Assembly (NCBI GenBank): GCA_963970005.1
Contig: CAXAMN010000026.1
Span: forward strand, 239,371 to 303,370
Source of the DNA: Durusdinium trenchii
Lineage: Eukaryota; Sar; Dinophyceae; Suessiales; Symbiodiniaceae
Reading direction: 5' to 3'
Length of the DNA: 64,000 nt
The notes beneath the pieces were generated by a model, which worked only from the letters and a program-made list of their open reading frames with translations, made no database searches and was not told the DNA's origin. Position numbers and translations under genes: made by a program. The number at the start of each line of letters is the position of its first letter. The first letter of the stretch is position 1. Below, in pieces: positions 11,010 through 21,217 of the stretch.

Positions 11010-11944
11010 CTCCTCTCTCAAGTTGTGCGACACATGTTGCCTGGTACATCACACTACATTGTGAGGTCCGTGCCGACTGATTTGGTTTGGAATGTCACTT
11101 TCTCAGGAGTTCAATTTCAGTCTTTCGTACATTTGCTGTTGCAGATGAAAGCTTATTCGTTTAATGATACAGGTGGGAGAATGTACGCACTGAGTCAGTA
11201 TCCTTCTTCGCTTCCCGTATATATATATATATACACATATTTGCTTCTGAGACTGAGAGGCTTTGGGGCTGCACAGTGGAAGCTGTCGTGATGGCAGCTG
11301 GGTGTTCGTCTTAGTGGCAAGATAGCGCAGCTGCAGTGCAGCATGGCAAAGGGCCAAAAGCGCAATGTCAGTGAGGTGTTTCTTGCATTGAGGTGCTCAA
11401 GCAAAGACCCCTTCAACAGTCCCAACAGGACATGTTGTGAGTGGAACCAATGACGCTGTCCATATTGTTTCCCTAGCGAATGCATTTACGACAAATATTG
11501 CAGCTAGTGCAACACATCATACCGTCATTGTATTGCTATTTATGAGTTGTATTGTTATTTATGATGCAGATAATTCACCACATCAATGGTTTCCTCGCGC
11601 GTAACGCTTTTCGAGGACGTTTGCGGATTGCGACGAAGCGTATCTGAAAGGTTTGTTGCAGACTCAGAGACATTGCAGCTGATGTGTGGCGAGTTGCGTG
11701 GCAAAATCATCGGGCATTTGTTGAATTGCAGAAATCAGCACAAGGCGCCTTTCATGGATGGCCCGCCGACGCTTTGATGGTGGCCACTATTCAGAGCCAA
11801 TTATGCTACTTGCAGATCAAGTATTAAACTGGGCTGGTTCTGGTCCGGGATGTTCAGATCAAGCCCAACACCGTGAGACTGATAATGACATGTGTACAAC
11901 TATACACTTGTGTAGGTGTGTATATATATATATATGTACACACT
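11010..11944. other. No gene seen; two short TA tracts
   Basis: TA tracts at 11218-11232 and 11920-11935. A 63-codon open frame at 11586-11777 has plausible composition but no support. Confidence 0.4.
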
Positions 11945-11982
11945 AATACATACATACATACGTACATACATACATACATACA
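11945..11982 (+). repeat. (TACA)n microsatellite, target of retrotransposon copy A
   Basis: About nine ATAC/TACA units run directly up to the 5' end of copy A. The same unit reappears at 19200-19212, directly after its A-rich 3' end. Confidence 0.85.
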
Positions 11983-12256
11983 TGGCTCAAGCCACGAGTG
12001 GTTCAAGCAGGCTGCCCAGGAAGACCTGCTAGTGAGGACCCCCCTTTCGAACATAGCGGGGAGAACCACACCAGCCCGATCATCGAGATCCTCAGCTACA
12101 ACATTTTCTTTGCTGGTGATCTTGATCTTCCTCTTGGCCATTACTGTCGACCCCTACGGCACCTGGCAGTTTCTCGCTCTGCACTTGATCCAGGAGGTCA
12201 CTGGCACTTCAACCCTGCTAGCTCCTTCGACCAGAACACAGAGCGGGCCCTGAACC

Positions 12257-13285
12257 TTGCCAATAACCTGTGCTACCTCCAGGCCACTGAGGAACTCATC
12301 ATCCTGTACGATGACAGCCAACCGTACTTCCTCCTGGTGCAGGAACTATGTGGTGTGTCAAAAGTGCACCAACTGGATTTGGAGCGACAAGGTGAAGCCA
12401 GACACGCGCTGCCGCAAGTGCGGAACGTGGTGGCCCTCTAGCAGAACAGGCATTGGAAAAGGAAAAGGCCAAGGGCGACCAGCCAACAAGACCGATGGTA
12501 GTGGGAACTGGCCTTCGAGTCAGACCTCAGACATCTTGGACAAACCACCCGGGCTTCATCGACTCAAGCCCCTCAAGAAGAGCATGCCAAATCCAACAGC
12601 AGTGGAGCTCCTTGCCAGTACATGGGAGGTCATCCCAACCGAAATTCACTCCAAGCTGCAAACGCTTGGATTTGGCCCGCCACCACAAGAGGAACCAGGG
12701 CTCGAAGAAATTCTTCAGACCCACCTCAAAGAACTTCCTCAGGCTGTTCAAGATGTTGTCAACAAGATTCCGGATACGGAAAAGGCAATTGCTCAGAAAC
12801 TCAAGGCACAAGTCACTGAGCTCAAGACTATCTCCATGAAGAAGGCACAGCTCCAAACTCGGCTGGATCAAGTCAAGAGCCAATATGCTTCCATGCTTCA
12901 AGACATGCAGGAGCATCAAACCAAGCTCACTGAAGGGCAGAAGAAGCTTAAAACCCTCTCCGAGCAATACACGCAGGCAGTCAACAAGACACCGCCGCCT
13001 GCTGAACTTGAGTGTGGAGATCCTGAACTGCCCATTCCCATGGCTGTGGAAACCTTCGTCACCAGCCTTGGAATCGAGCTCGCAGCAGAGCAGCGCACGC
13101 AGCTCCATGGCCTCCTTAAACGGCCAAACCCAGAGCAAGACGATCCCAGGCGCAGCGCAAAACAATCAAGGGCTTTCAAGGGCTTCAGGCGCCAGTTCCC
13201 CTTGATGATTTTGATTGGGCACCACCTTCCAATATGGATTGCCGCGCTGCCTCAAGCTCAGCGTGCGGGGACAGAGCACAGGTGA
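12257..13285 (+). pseudogene. Copy A: zinc-ribbon and coiled-coil region
   Basis: The frame begins after an in-frame TGA at 12251-12253; an upstream extension in the same frame reaches 11873, so the true start is not fixed. A four-cysteine CxxC...CxxC ribbon (12356-12421; motifs CQKC and CRKCGTWW) is followed by a basic Gly/Lys stretch. Next comes an alpha-helical part and a coiled coil (about 12780-12985) rich in Gln, Lys, Leu and Glu. This layout fits a nucleic-acid-binding, self-associating ORF1-type protein. After about 13190 a frameshift ends the match with copy B, and the last 30 residues are out of frame. Copy B keeps the same region intact at 19225-20640. Confidence 0.75.
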
Positions 13286-13348
13286 CGCAATGCGCAGGGG
13301 AAGAGACACATTCACACCTGAACAAATTTTCTCACGAACAGTTACCTT

Positions 13349-14460
13349 ATGGGAACACCTCAAACAGAAGTGCAGGGGACAACACTCTTGACCAGATTGA
13401 GGACAAACTCATTCCAAACCCTCAGGTTTGATTCTTTTGACGGTTTTGCTCTGCCTCCAAATGTGGATGGGCAGCTGCCTGGAGCACCTGGGCCTGAAGT
13501 CATAGCCATTCAAGGTGGCGGCAAGGGCATCCAAGCTTGTGCACACAGGGTCCAACACGAGGCTACGATGCACACCACATTTGCATCAACGACAGAATGC
13601 ATCCTCCAGAACCTCACAATGGCATCCTCCAGAACCTCACAATGGCAGTTGGCAATCCAAGTGCCAGGTGCTATGCCAATGCTCCATGGAGAGCTTTCAC
13701 TTGGACATGCGCCCTCTTGCAGGAGACGAACACCCAACCCTGGGGCAATCTACAAGCGGCAGTTCAAGAATCCCTGGAGTTGGCAGAAGCAGTCGACATC
13801 CAGCAACTGCCAGGATTGAAGCCACTGTGGGAAAAACGCAACCTCAACATCCAGGGTGATGCCAACCACTTTGTCAATACAGTGTGGAACTTGTCCCAAT
13901 CCAGAGCCTTCCAATACAGATTTGCCGAAATCCAACCAGGTGGTTATCTCACTGACCACATTCAGCAGCCCATATTGAGCCCATATCCAGATAACTGGCC
14001 GGACAGCACCAATCTACAGGATCTCTTCAATGGATGGGCGAACACAGGACTTGGGCAGTACCTCAAGGATGACAAGCCGGCGCTGGTGAGCCACATCGCC
14101 AGAAACACCACGGTTGATGGCACACCCACCAAGCACTCCAAGATCCTAAACACCTATGGTACGTTCACTGTACCGAGATCCCTGGATGGGTTTGCAAGGA
14201 CATCCTCGGAGTTTGTTCCAGCGGCATTGATCTGCCACAGAGGGCCAAGCCACAACACAGGGCACTACTTTGCAATACTCATCTATCGAGATCTGATGTG
14301 GATTGCTGATGACGGCAAGCCGCCCGTACACCTGGAACACCTGACACCTCAATTGGCCAGTCAGGTCACACAAGTCTGGGCGGTACACATTGACACCTTC
14401 AGAACCACACAGCAAGTACTTCATTCATTGCCACCCCCGGAAGAACCAGATTTTGATCCT
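13349..14460 (+). pseudogene. Copy A: USP-like cysteine protease region
   Basis: Two boxes resemble ubiquitin-specific proteases (peptidase family C19). The candidate Cys box is GNPSARCYANAPW (13651-13689, Cys codon 13669-13671). The His box at 14233-14316 has HxG, then GHYFA, then WIADDG; this H-x-G...GHYxA...W..DD pattern is the C19 signature. About 190 residues separate them. A 23-bp tandem duplication (13599-13644) shifts the frame before the Cys box. The frame then runs on from 13537 to a stop at 14805. In the element it lies between the coiled coil and the endonuclease. It could process the polyprotein or act on host ubiquitin or ubiquitin-like tags. The Cys box is a weaker match than the His box. 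Confidence 0.65.
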
Positions 14461-14499
14461 CCTCTCCACCCAAGCCCGGAGAAACGACCTCGATTAGAG

Positions 14500-15130
14500 C
14501 AGCAGCACAACCAGCTCCATTTTGCCAATGTCACGAACTTTGGCAAACAGGTTCTTGATTGGTATTGGTCTCGGCAAAGTGAAGTCTACATCCTGGTGGA
14601 AACACATCTTGATCCACAACAACACCAGCAGACCTGCCAATACTTCACAATCAGGGGCAGGACCGCCTTTGGAACACCGGCCATGGCCAATGACAGCAAC
14701 ACTGGAACACATGGTGGCATCCTCGCGCTAGGAGATCCCTCCTGCGGACTCACGGCTTTGGAATCTTTCACCAACCAAGGTTGCGGTTACCAAGCTTTCC
14801 TTTAGACAACGGACTGCGCCATCCTAGTGGCAGGAATCTACATGAAAACTGGTGAGACCCTGCAAAGTGACACCAACGCCACCATCCTGGCCCGGCTGCT
14901 GGCCCTCATACAAGCTACCAATCACCCATACGTGCTCATTGGGGATTGGCAAACAGAAAAGGCAGTATCACCAGCGCGGTATTGCCATCCAAATTTCACT
15001 TTGAAGTGCTGGCGCCGGATCACACACGCTACTCGCCCTCCACTTCAACATTGAAGAAGCAACCAAGGAGTACAGACAAATCCAGTACTTCCCGCCTTGG
15101 CCGGCAACACCTGACATAGACTTCAGGCCT
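14500..15130 (+). pseudogene. Copy A: APE-type endonuclease domain
   Basis: In frame with the protease, the chain shows VYILVETHLD (the ETHL of exonuclease-endonuclease-phosphatase folds), then GTHGGILALG, and after an in-frame TAG at 14803-14805, AGIYMK and VLIGDWQ (the GDWN-type catalytic Asp motif). The order and spacing match the nicking endonuclease of LINEs. A frameshift near 14960 destroys the C-terminal part, where the SDH motif would be. In target-primed reverse transcription this domain nicks the target, here apparently a TACA repeat. Confidence 0.7.
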
Positions 15131-15155
15131 TGGTCAACGTACCAATCCACCGCCC

Positions 15156-15590
15156 ATGAACTGGAGCTCTATGGAAACCCACCCAACAGCACAGCAAAAC
15201 GGTGGGCAGATTGGGTGTCGTGCACGGAGCAGTACCTCCTCCAAGAACATCCCTGGGCAGCCCAAGGCAGAGGAGCAAACCTCACTGCGGTCTTCAAGCC
15301 ATTGGGCACCCAGAAAAACGATTGCCACTTGGAAACGAGGCAAACCAGCTTTCTGGGAGCAGCTCAAGATCCGCTTCCAGTTAGCGCTCAAGCAGCCGCC
15401 GCAGCAAGCAAAAGGCCCTACAATGGGCTTTATGCAAGCGCTCCAAGATGCACCCAAACATTGGGTAGGACCACCAACATGGGGACAATTTCTGGACACT
15501 TGTCATCATTGGCACAAATACCGTGACGCCTATGATGAAAGCCACCTCCAATACAAAGACTGGCTGCAGCAAGGCCAACGAAAGGGCTAA
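15156..15590 (+). pseudogene. Copy A: linker between endonuclease and reverse transcriptase
   Basis: The frame encodes a Trp/Gln/Lys-rich helical stretch (for example WGQFLDTCHHWHKYRDAY) that occupies the usual spacer before the RT fingers. The first half reads better in another frame (15215-15526), so at least one frameshift lies inside. No catalytic motif is visible. Confidence 0.45.
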
Positions 15591-15677
15591 AGGGATTCTT
15601 CATGATTCTTCCGCAGCCTACGTAGCAGTGAGCTAGCCTGGGAAAGGCCATATAGAAACCTCCCACCTGATGAAAGG

Positions 15678-16706
15678 ATGACCCAAAGGTTTCAAGACTG
15701 GGGAAACCTGTCAACAATCAGACAAGATGACCAACCTCATGAGCGACCCAGCCTACAGGCACAAGCCAAACAGCAAGTTCAGCAGCTAGAGCCACTCACC
15801 ATTGGGCACCTGACTTGGGTACTCAAGCACCTACCTGACAAAGCCTGTGGACCAGGCGCAGTCACAGCACAGCTACTCCGCACTGCACCACCGCTCGCAG
15901 TCAAGGCGTTGCTCAAGCTGTACCAAGAGATGGAGGAACAAGTGCAGCTACCCACCCAACAGCAAATGCACATGGTTGTAATGCTTCCAAAGAACAGCAG
16001 CAAAGAGCGCCCAATTACCTTGACATCGATCCTCTACAGAGTTTGGTGTCGACTCCGCAAGCCATTGCTTGACGCCTGGCAGAAACACTTGCCCACCAGC
16101 ATGAAGCACGATCGAGCAAGGCCAGGAACACAAGTCCTGTATGTGGCACTTGAACGACTACTATGACAAGAAGTGCATCGAGCCAATGGAAGACATGGGA
16201 TAACATGTCTCATGGACACGTCAACCTTCTACGACACCATCAACTTGACCAGGCTCCAAACAGAAGCTCTCAAATTGCAGTATCCTCCACTGCTACTGGA
16301 AATGGCCATGCAAGTCTATACGGGCCCCAAGGCCATTGTGGCAGAACAAGAAATGACACCCTTCTTCAAGGTGCAAAATGGCGTCCCGGCCGGTTGCCCC
16401 CAAGCACCACTACTAGCCAAAGCGGTGCTGGCACCTGCGCTTCAACCATGGCAGGAGAACCATCCAACCATCTACCTTTCCAGCTGGGTTGATGATGTTG
16501 GCTTTGACACCGCCAGCGCCACACCACTGAAAGCAGCCAAGGATGCAGTGGCCGCCTACAGAGAATTGCATCGTAGGTTGATGGACTTGGGGTTGCAGGT
16601 CAACCCAAAGAAGACAGCCTTCATTGGGCCACGGAACGTGAACTGCGAGCACTCCTCCAAGACCATGAACCACCAGTTGAAACGGTCATGCGCGATCTGG
16701 GTATAG
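15678..16706 (+). pseudogene. Copy A: reverse transcriptase domain
   Basis: One frame, interrupted by a single TGA at 16164-16166, carries the LINE RT blocks in order. These are LPDKACGPGAV (fingers), MLPKNSSKERPITL with YRVW (block 2), CLMDTSTFYDTI (motif A, Asp at 16215), NGVPAGCPQAPL (motif B), SWVDDVGF (motif C, catalytic Asp pair at 16491-16496) and LGLQVNPKKTAF (motif D/E). The motif C variant is WVDD rather than the usual FADD/YADD. After about 16650 a frameshift moves the reading to another frame. It would copy the element RNA by target-primed reverse transcription. Copy B lacks the whole domain. Confidence 0.88.
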
Positions 16707-17883
16707 ATCACCAAGCTGCAAGGAAACGAAGAATACCTGTCATGAAGCAGCGCATCAAGAAGGCCAACGCCCACAAGGTCAAGCTCAGGAGCTTGAAGAT
16801 TCCAGCGCTCAAAGTGAGGCTCAGTGGCAGGCTCCACAGAAGGGAATACAACTAGTGGCACTCTGCAAAGTAGAAAGCCAAGGACTTGCTCCCAGATACC
16901 GGTCTGCCCTACGCCAAGCTATGGCGAAGCACCTCGGCCACCACACGGGAGGTTTGCTTGACATCACCTATGACATCCACAGCAAACGCTACATCGATCC
17001 CAGTGACCAGATCCTCATTCATCACATCAAAGCCATTCACCACCTCATCCAGGCATGGCCGCCTGACCAGCTCCCAGCCCTCGAACAAGCGTGGCAGACC
17101 ACCTATCAACAACTGCAAACCACGCAGTACCCTTGGTACAGTGTCCGTGGACCACTGGCAGCCACCATTGTCTACCTCCAAGAATGGGGCTGGAAACCGA
17201 CCGAGCTCATGCGTTGGATGAGACCAGAATCCAAGCTGTTGCTAGCCAATGAGCTGCGCATCCAACACCCATGGTGGCAGCTTGAAAGAGCTTTGACCCA
17301 GGAAGCCCAATGGCAGCGGATCTCTCGCTTAGCCAGCAAGCCACACTATCAAGGCCTCATCACGGGCATCGACTGGCGCACCCATAGACAGGTGAGAAAG
17401 CAATTGAAGGCCCAGCAAAAGCATCACCTGGACACGTGGGTACAGGCAGCACTCCAATTTCGAGGTCAAAAGCTGCCCCCTCTGCCATGTTCCGGCTACT
17501 CCGAAGCACATACTGTCCCAATGCCTCCTGAGTGGATGAATCGACTGACCTGCCAAGACGAAGAACCGCTTTGGGCCCATGGTTGGATTCCTTTGGAACC
17601 GCAAGAAGCGCGCACACAGCCACATCCTTACCAAGGACATGGGTGCTGGGCAGGTCTGCAGATCTTGTCACTCCAGCAGCATAGCGGGTGGGCATTCACA
17701 CTTGATGCCACACCCTCATCGTACGAGCCTCGAAGTCAGCTCTGGATCTTTGGACTCTGTGCCCGCACCATGACTCTCGGGCAATTGTGCAGACTCGGCA
17801 CCATCACAGGAGTGACACCTGGTGCTCAAACCAAGGTAGAGTGGACTTGTGGCCCTGGCCAAACATACCGAAGATCAGGTTAA
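16707..17883 (+). pseudogene. Copy A: post-RT connection region and start of RNase H-like domain
   Basis: From the frame at 16855, a long helical region with many Trp and Gln matches copy B at 21330-22230 (for example HLGHHTGG and TYDIHS). A cysteine knuckle CPLC...H...C is present near 17472-17525, but only out of frame; copy B keeps it in frame at 21966-22016. Near 17690 the chain GWAFTLDATPSSYEP, followed by WIFGL, looks like the first strand and catalytic Asp of RNase H. A frameshift near 17830 ends this frame and the next (17849) continues it. Confidence 0.6.
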
Positions 17884-19093
17884 AGTCATTGTGCAATTGG
17901 CTGCAGTATGGGAGGCATGGCGCCAGCCAAAGAGCCGCACACCTTTCCAGGACATCCTGGATGAAGTACCGCGTCAGGATTTCAGCAGAGTCACAGTCCT
18001 TTACATCAGCAGAAACACCAGAACACCAGATGCTCCAGGCAACGAACCTCAATTACGCCGAAGGCAAAGAGACTCAGCCCTGGCAGCTTGGGAGCGGGCA
18101 AAGACTCTCTTCGACGCCAACAAAGAGGAATGGCCAGAAACACTAGATCAAGACCACAAATTGATCTATCAGCGTGCAGTGCGCAGGATCAGCAAGATCT
18201 ACGAAGACAACACGCACTACATCCACCAGAAAGCGCCAAGGCGCCAAGGCAAACAGACGAAACAACACAAGAAAGAGCTTGTCAACCAGCGCCGCAAAGC
18301 ATGGTCTGACAATCATCACCGATGGGAACCTCACAGGAGTGGTTTTCAATGCACAGCTTGCGGCACAAGGATGCACCAAGGGCTGACAGCAGAGATCCTT
18401 GAAGCCAGGCTCCAGGAAGATTGCCCACAGATGTTACTTGATGATCTCCAGAGTCAGCCACCCATGCACTCCGCACCGTTGCCAAAGAAGCCAACCCGCG
18501 CCCAACACATCAAGGCGCTCCTTGCCAAGCAACCGGACCAGCCTGCGCCGGGCCAACACCTGCTGGCAGAAACCACGGGCTACTTGAAATGCACCCAATG
18601 CGGCATCAACATCCACAAACGGGTCAATGAAGCTGCCTATACAGCCTTCCTGCAAAGTCCATGTGTGAACCAAGAGTTCCAAGAACAGCACTCCGGACAT
18701 CGAAGCCACGCCTTATGGCAAATTGGAGAGAAAGTCAAATGCGCGCAATGTGGAGTACAATGGAATCTGGACGGCCACCGTCGACTCATAGCCACCCAAG
18801 CCTTACACAAGGCATGCAAGGGCGCATCCACCAGAGGCTCACCGCCGCTTAGTGATTTCTTCAAGAAGAAAGACACCCCAAGCGGCCATAGCCAAGGATC
18901 CGCCTCACAGGCACCAGATGACCTCTCGGCCAGACCCACACCCAAACGACTCCACTTCCAAACAGAGTTAGATGAGCAGGCGCGCGAAGAGCTGAACCAA
19001 CAGCTGTCTGCACTGGCCATGAACCCCAGCCACCCAGCGGCAGCACAGCAAACGGAAGACGACAAGGCAACCATTGAAGTTGACTTTTTCTGA
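17849..19093 (+). pseudogene. Copy A: RNase H-like end and C-terminal CxxC finger array
   Basis: The frame (414 codons) starts in the RNase H-like part (VIVQLAAVWEAW, later VLYISRNTRTP and APGNEP, reminiscent of the GNExAD end motif). It continues through a basic helix into three related Cys motifs: CTACGTRMH (about 18349), CTQCGINIH (about 18592) and CAQCGVQWN (about 18740), each with a further Cys about 20-40 residues on. After them comes SPPLSDFFKKK (18839-18871), close to a PCNA-binding PIP box. The chain ends EVDFF at a TGA (19091-19093). The fingers probably bind RNA or DNA during integration. This is the least damaged part of copy A. Confidence 0.7.
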
Positions 19094-19199
19094 TGGCGCT
19101 TGATGAAGCCAGCTACCACGTGCGCAAGAACACCTGAGGTGACAGTCACAGTAGCAACAGGCCAAATGGCCCTCGAACCATGCAACTCTAGGAAAAAAT

Positions 19200-19215
19200 A
19201 CATACATACATCAAC
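19200..19215 (+). repeat. (TACA)n on the 3' side of copy A
   Basis: ATACATACATACAT directly follows the A run of copy A and matches the 5' flank at 11945-11982. This is consistent with insertion inside a TACA tract or a target-site duplication made of that unit. Confidence 0.8.
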
Positions 19216-19224
19216 ACCTACCCC

Positions 19225-20640
19225 TTGGCTGAGACCTCCTCCGTACCCGGCAGAATGACGTCCTCCTGGTGCAGAGCATACCAAGTCTGCAGCAAAACCA
19301 CCTGCAGCAACTGGATTTGGCAGAGCAAAATCCAGAGTGGCAACCGCTGCCGCAAATGTGGGACTTGGTGGACGATCACCAAATCAAATGGCAAAGGAAA
19401 AGGACAAGGCCATGCAAGCAAAGGAAATGGAGCTTCTACGACCTCCACATGGCCCCGCAAAACCTACCAGGAAGCGCTTATGGACACGCCGCCGGGTTTG
19501 AACAAGCCCAGACCGCTTCGACGACCAAAAGATCAACAACAGGCTGCTGAGCTGCTCACGGCAACATGGGATGTAATTCCTGACTCTATCCAGACTAAGC
19601 TCCAGGCCCTGGGTCTCGGCCCACAGCCACAAGAAGAACCGGGGTTGACAGATCTCTTGAAGACCCACATGTCAGCACTTCCTCAGGAGGTTCAGGCAGT
19701 CGTCACCCGCCTCCTGACGGCACCACTACCTCAGACCGAGAAAGAGATTGCGCAGCAGTTGAAGCAGCAGGTCACTGAGATGAAAAACCAGTCAATCCGC
19801 AAGAACCAGCTGCAAACCAAATTGGATCAAGTGAAGAGCCAATATGCAGCAATGCTACAGGATATGCAGGACATCCAGACAAAGCTCAACGAGGGTCAGC
19901 AAAAGCTCAAAGAACTCTCGGACAAGTACATGGCTGCTGTGAATCAGACGCCAAAACCTGAAGAGCTCAACCGTGAGGCTGCCACCGCAGAACCTATCCC
20001 TATGGCAGTTGAATCCTTTGTTACGAGCTTAGGCATCTCCCTGACTGAAGAGCAGCGGAGCCAGCTCCACGGACTTCTCAAAAGCGCCCCAACACGGAGG
20101 GAGAAGATCCAACAAAACGCAGGAAAACCGAAGCGACTGCGGCGCCACACACTGGACAGTTGTGTGGGTAACAACAAGCCAAACCAACCGGGGAAGCTTC
20201 AAGGGAAGTACGTGCCAATTCCCTTTGACGATTTTGATGAGGCACACCAACCATGGGACTTCATGAACCAGCGCAAATGGGTTTGCCGTGCTGCTTCAGG
20301 CTCAGAGCTTTCAAGTTACTCAGACAAACCATGGTGTGCAGGGGAAAAGACACACCAGGAAGATTTTGCACCCTCTTTCAATTTGGGGACCAGCTACATG
20401 TTGCATGAAGGGGATTTTTCATGTCAAGATGAAGCAGAACTACCTGAACACAAGATTCAGCCCAATGTATCCAAGTTAGTTTTGAGCTCTCCGCCAAGTG
20501 GACATGATTTGCCTGTGAATGGCCAGCCATACGTCTCAATCAAAGGAGGGGCCCCATCGAGCAGTCTCTCTGACACGGCCACACAAGGACAAATTCCAAT
20601 GGCGCACGACTATGCATCGACCACAGAGTGCATTTTTGCA
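19225..20640 (+). CDS. Copy B: zinc-ribbon/coiled-coil protein (open)
   Basis: An uninterrupted frame of about 470 codons runs to 20640; it stays open to 20805, but the last part is out of frame with the conserved protease. The zinc ribbon (WCRAYQVCSKTTCSNW, then CRKCGTWW) lies at residues 12-50. Basic Gly/Lys linker, helical segment and coiled coil (about 19745-19950, LxxxQxxxK pattern) follow, then AVESFVTSLGI, which copy A shares nearly unchanged. Conservation of this frame between the copies while third positions differ supports past coding selection. No start codon is fixed, because the 5' end is truncated. The likely role is RNA binding and particle assembly. Confidence 0.7.
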
Positions 20641-21217
20641 GAATCTCACTATGACGATTGGAAATCCAAGTGCTCATTGCTTTGCAAATGCCCCGTGGCG
20701 AGCTTTCACCTGGACATGTGCACTCTTGCAAGAGACAAGCGCACAACCATGGGGCACCTTACAAGAAGCGGTGCAAGAATCTTTGGACACCGCCGAGCAT
20801 GTTGATCTGCAGCAGCTCCCAGGACTTCACGCTCTTTGGAAACAGCATGATTTAAACCTCCAGGGTGATGCCAGTCACTTTGTGAACTCCTTGTGGCTCC
20901 ACTCACAAACACGAGCTTTCCACTACAGATTCGCGGAGATCAAAGAGAATGGATACCTGGTTGATCACGCCCAGATGCCTATTTTGGTTCCCTACCCTGA
21001 TGACTGGCCAGATGATGTCAAATTCCAGGATCTCATCAACAACTGGGCCAACCAAGGTATGGGACAGTACATCATGGACGACAAGCGAGTCCTCATCTGC
21101 CACGTGACCAGAAACACTTGTGTGGATGGCATTGCAACGAAGCACAACAAGCCTTTCAATCCTTATGGAAATTTTACAGCCCCAAGATCCCTTGATGGAT
21201 TTGCGAGAACCTCGACG
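20641..21217 (+). pseudogene. Copy B: N-terminal half of USP-like protease
   Basis: The frame from 20519 contains LQNLTMTIGNPSAHCFANAP, matching the copy A Cys box with conservative changes (CYANA to CFANA). It also contains GDASHFVNSLW and TRAFHYRFAEI, both shared with A. Relative to the upstream frame it is shifted by one base in a T run at about 20632-20636. The region ends at PRSLDGFAR, where the large deletion begins, so the His box is absent and the protease cannot be functional. Confidence 0.6.

Larger units (their letters stand above)
11983..19199 (+). mobile_element. Non-LTR retrotransposon, copy A (near full length, decayed)
   Basis: A LINE-type element of about 7.2 kb ends in TAGGAAAAAA and is flanked on both sides by TACA repeats. 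Domain order: zinc ribbon, coiled coil, USP-like cysteine protease, APE-type endonuclease, reverse transcriptase, a connection region, RNase H-like segment, C-terminal CxxC fingers. There is no integrase and no LTR. It carries nonsense codons (12251, 14803, 16164) and several frameshifts, so it is inactive. Its first nine bases, TGGCTCAAG, equal the 3' end of the dinoflagellate spliced leader. Copy B follows directly in the same orientation. Confidence 0.85.

Noticed and set aside
11998-12441. 147-codon frame at the start of retrotransposon copy A as a separate ORF
   Set aside because: Copy B does not cover most of it, and over the shared part the conserved zinc ribbon is in a different frame.
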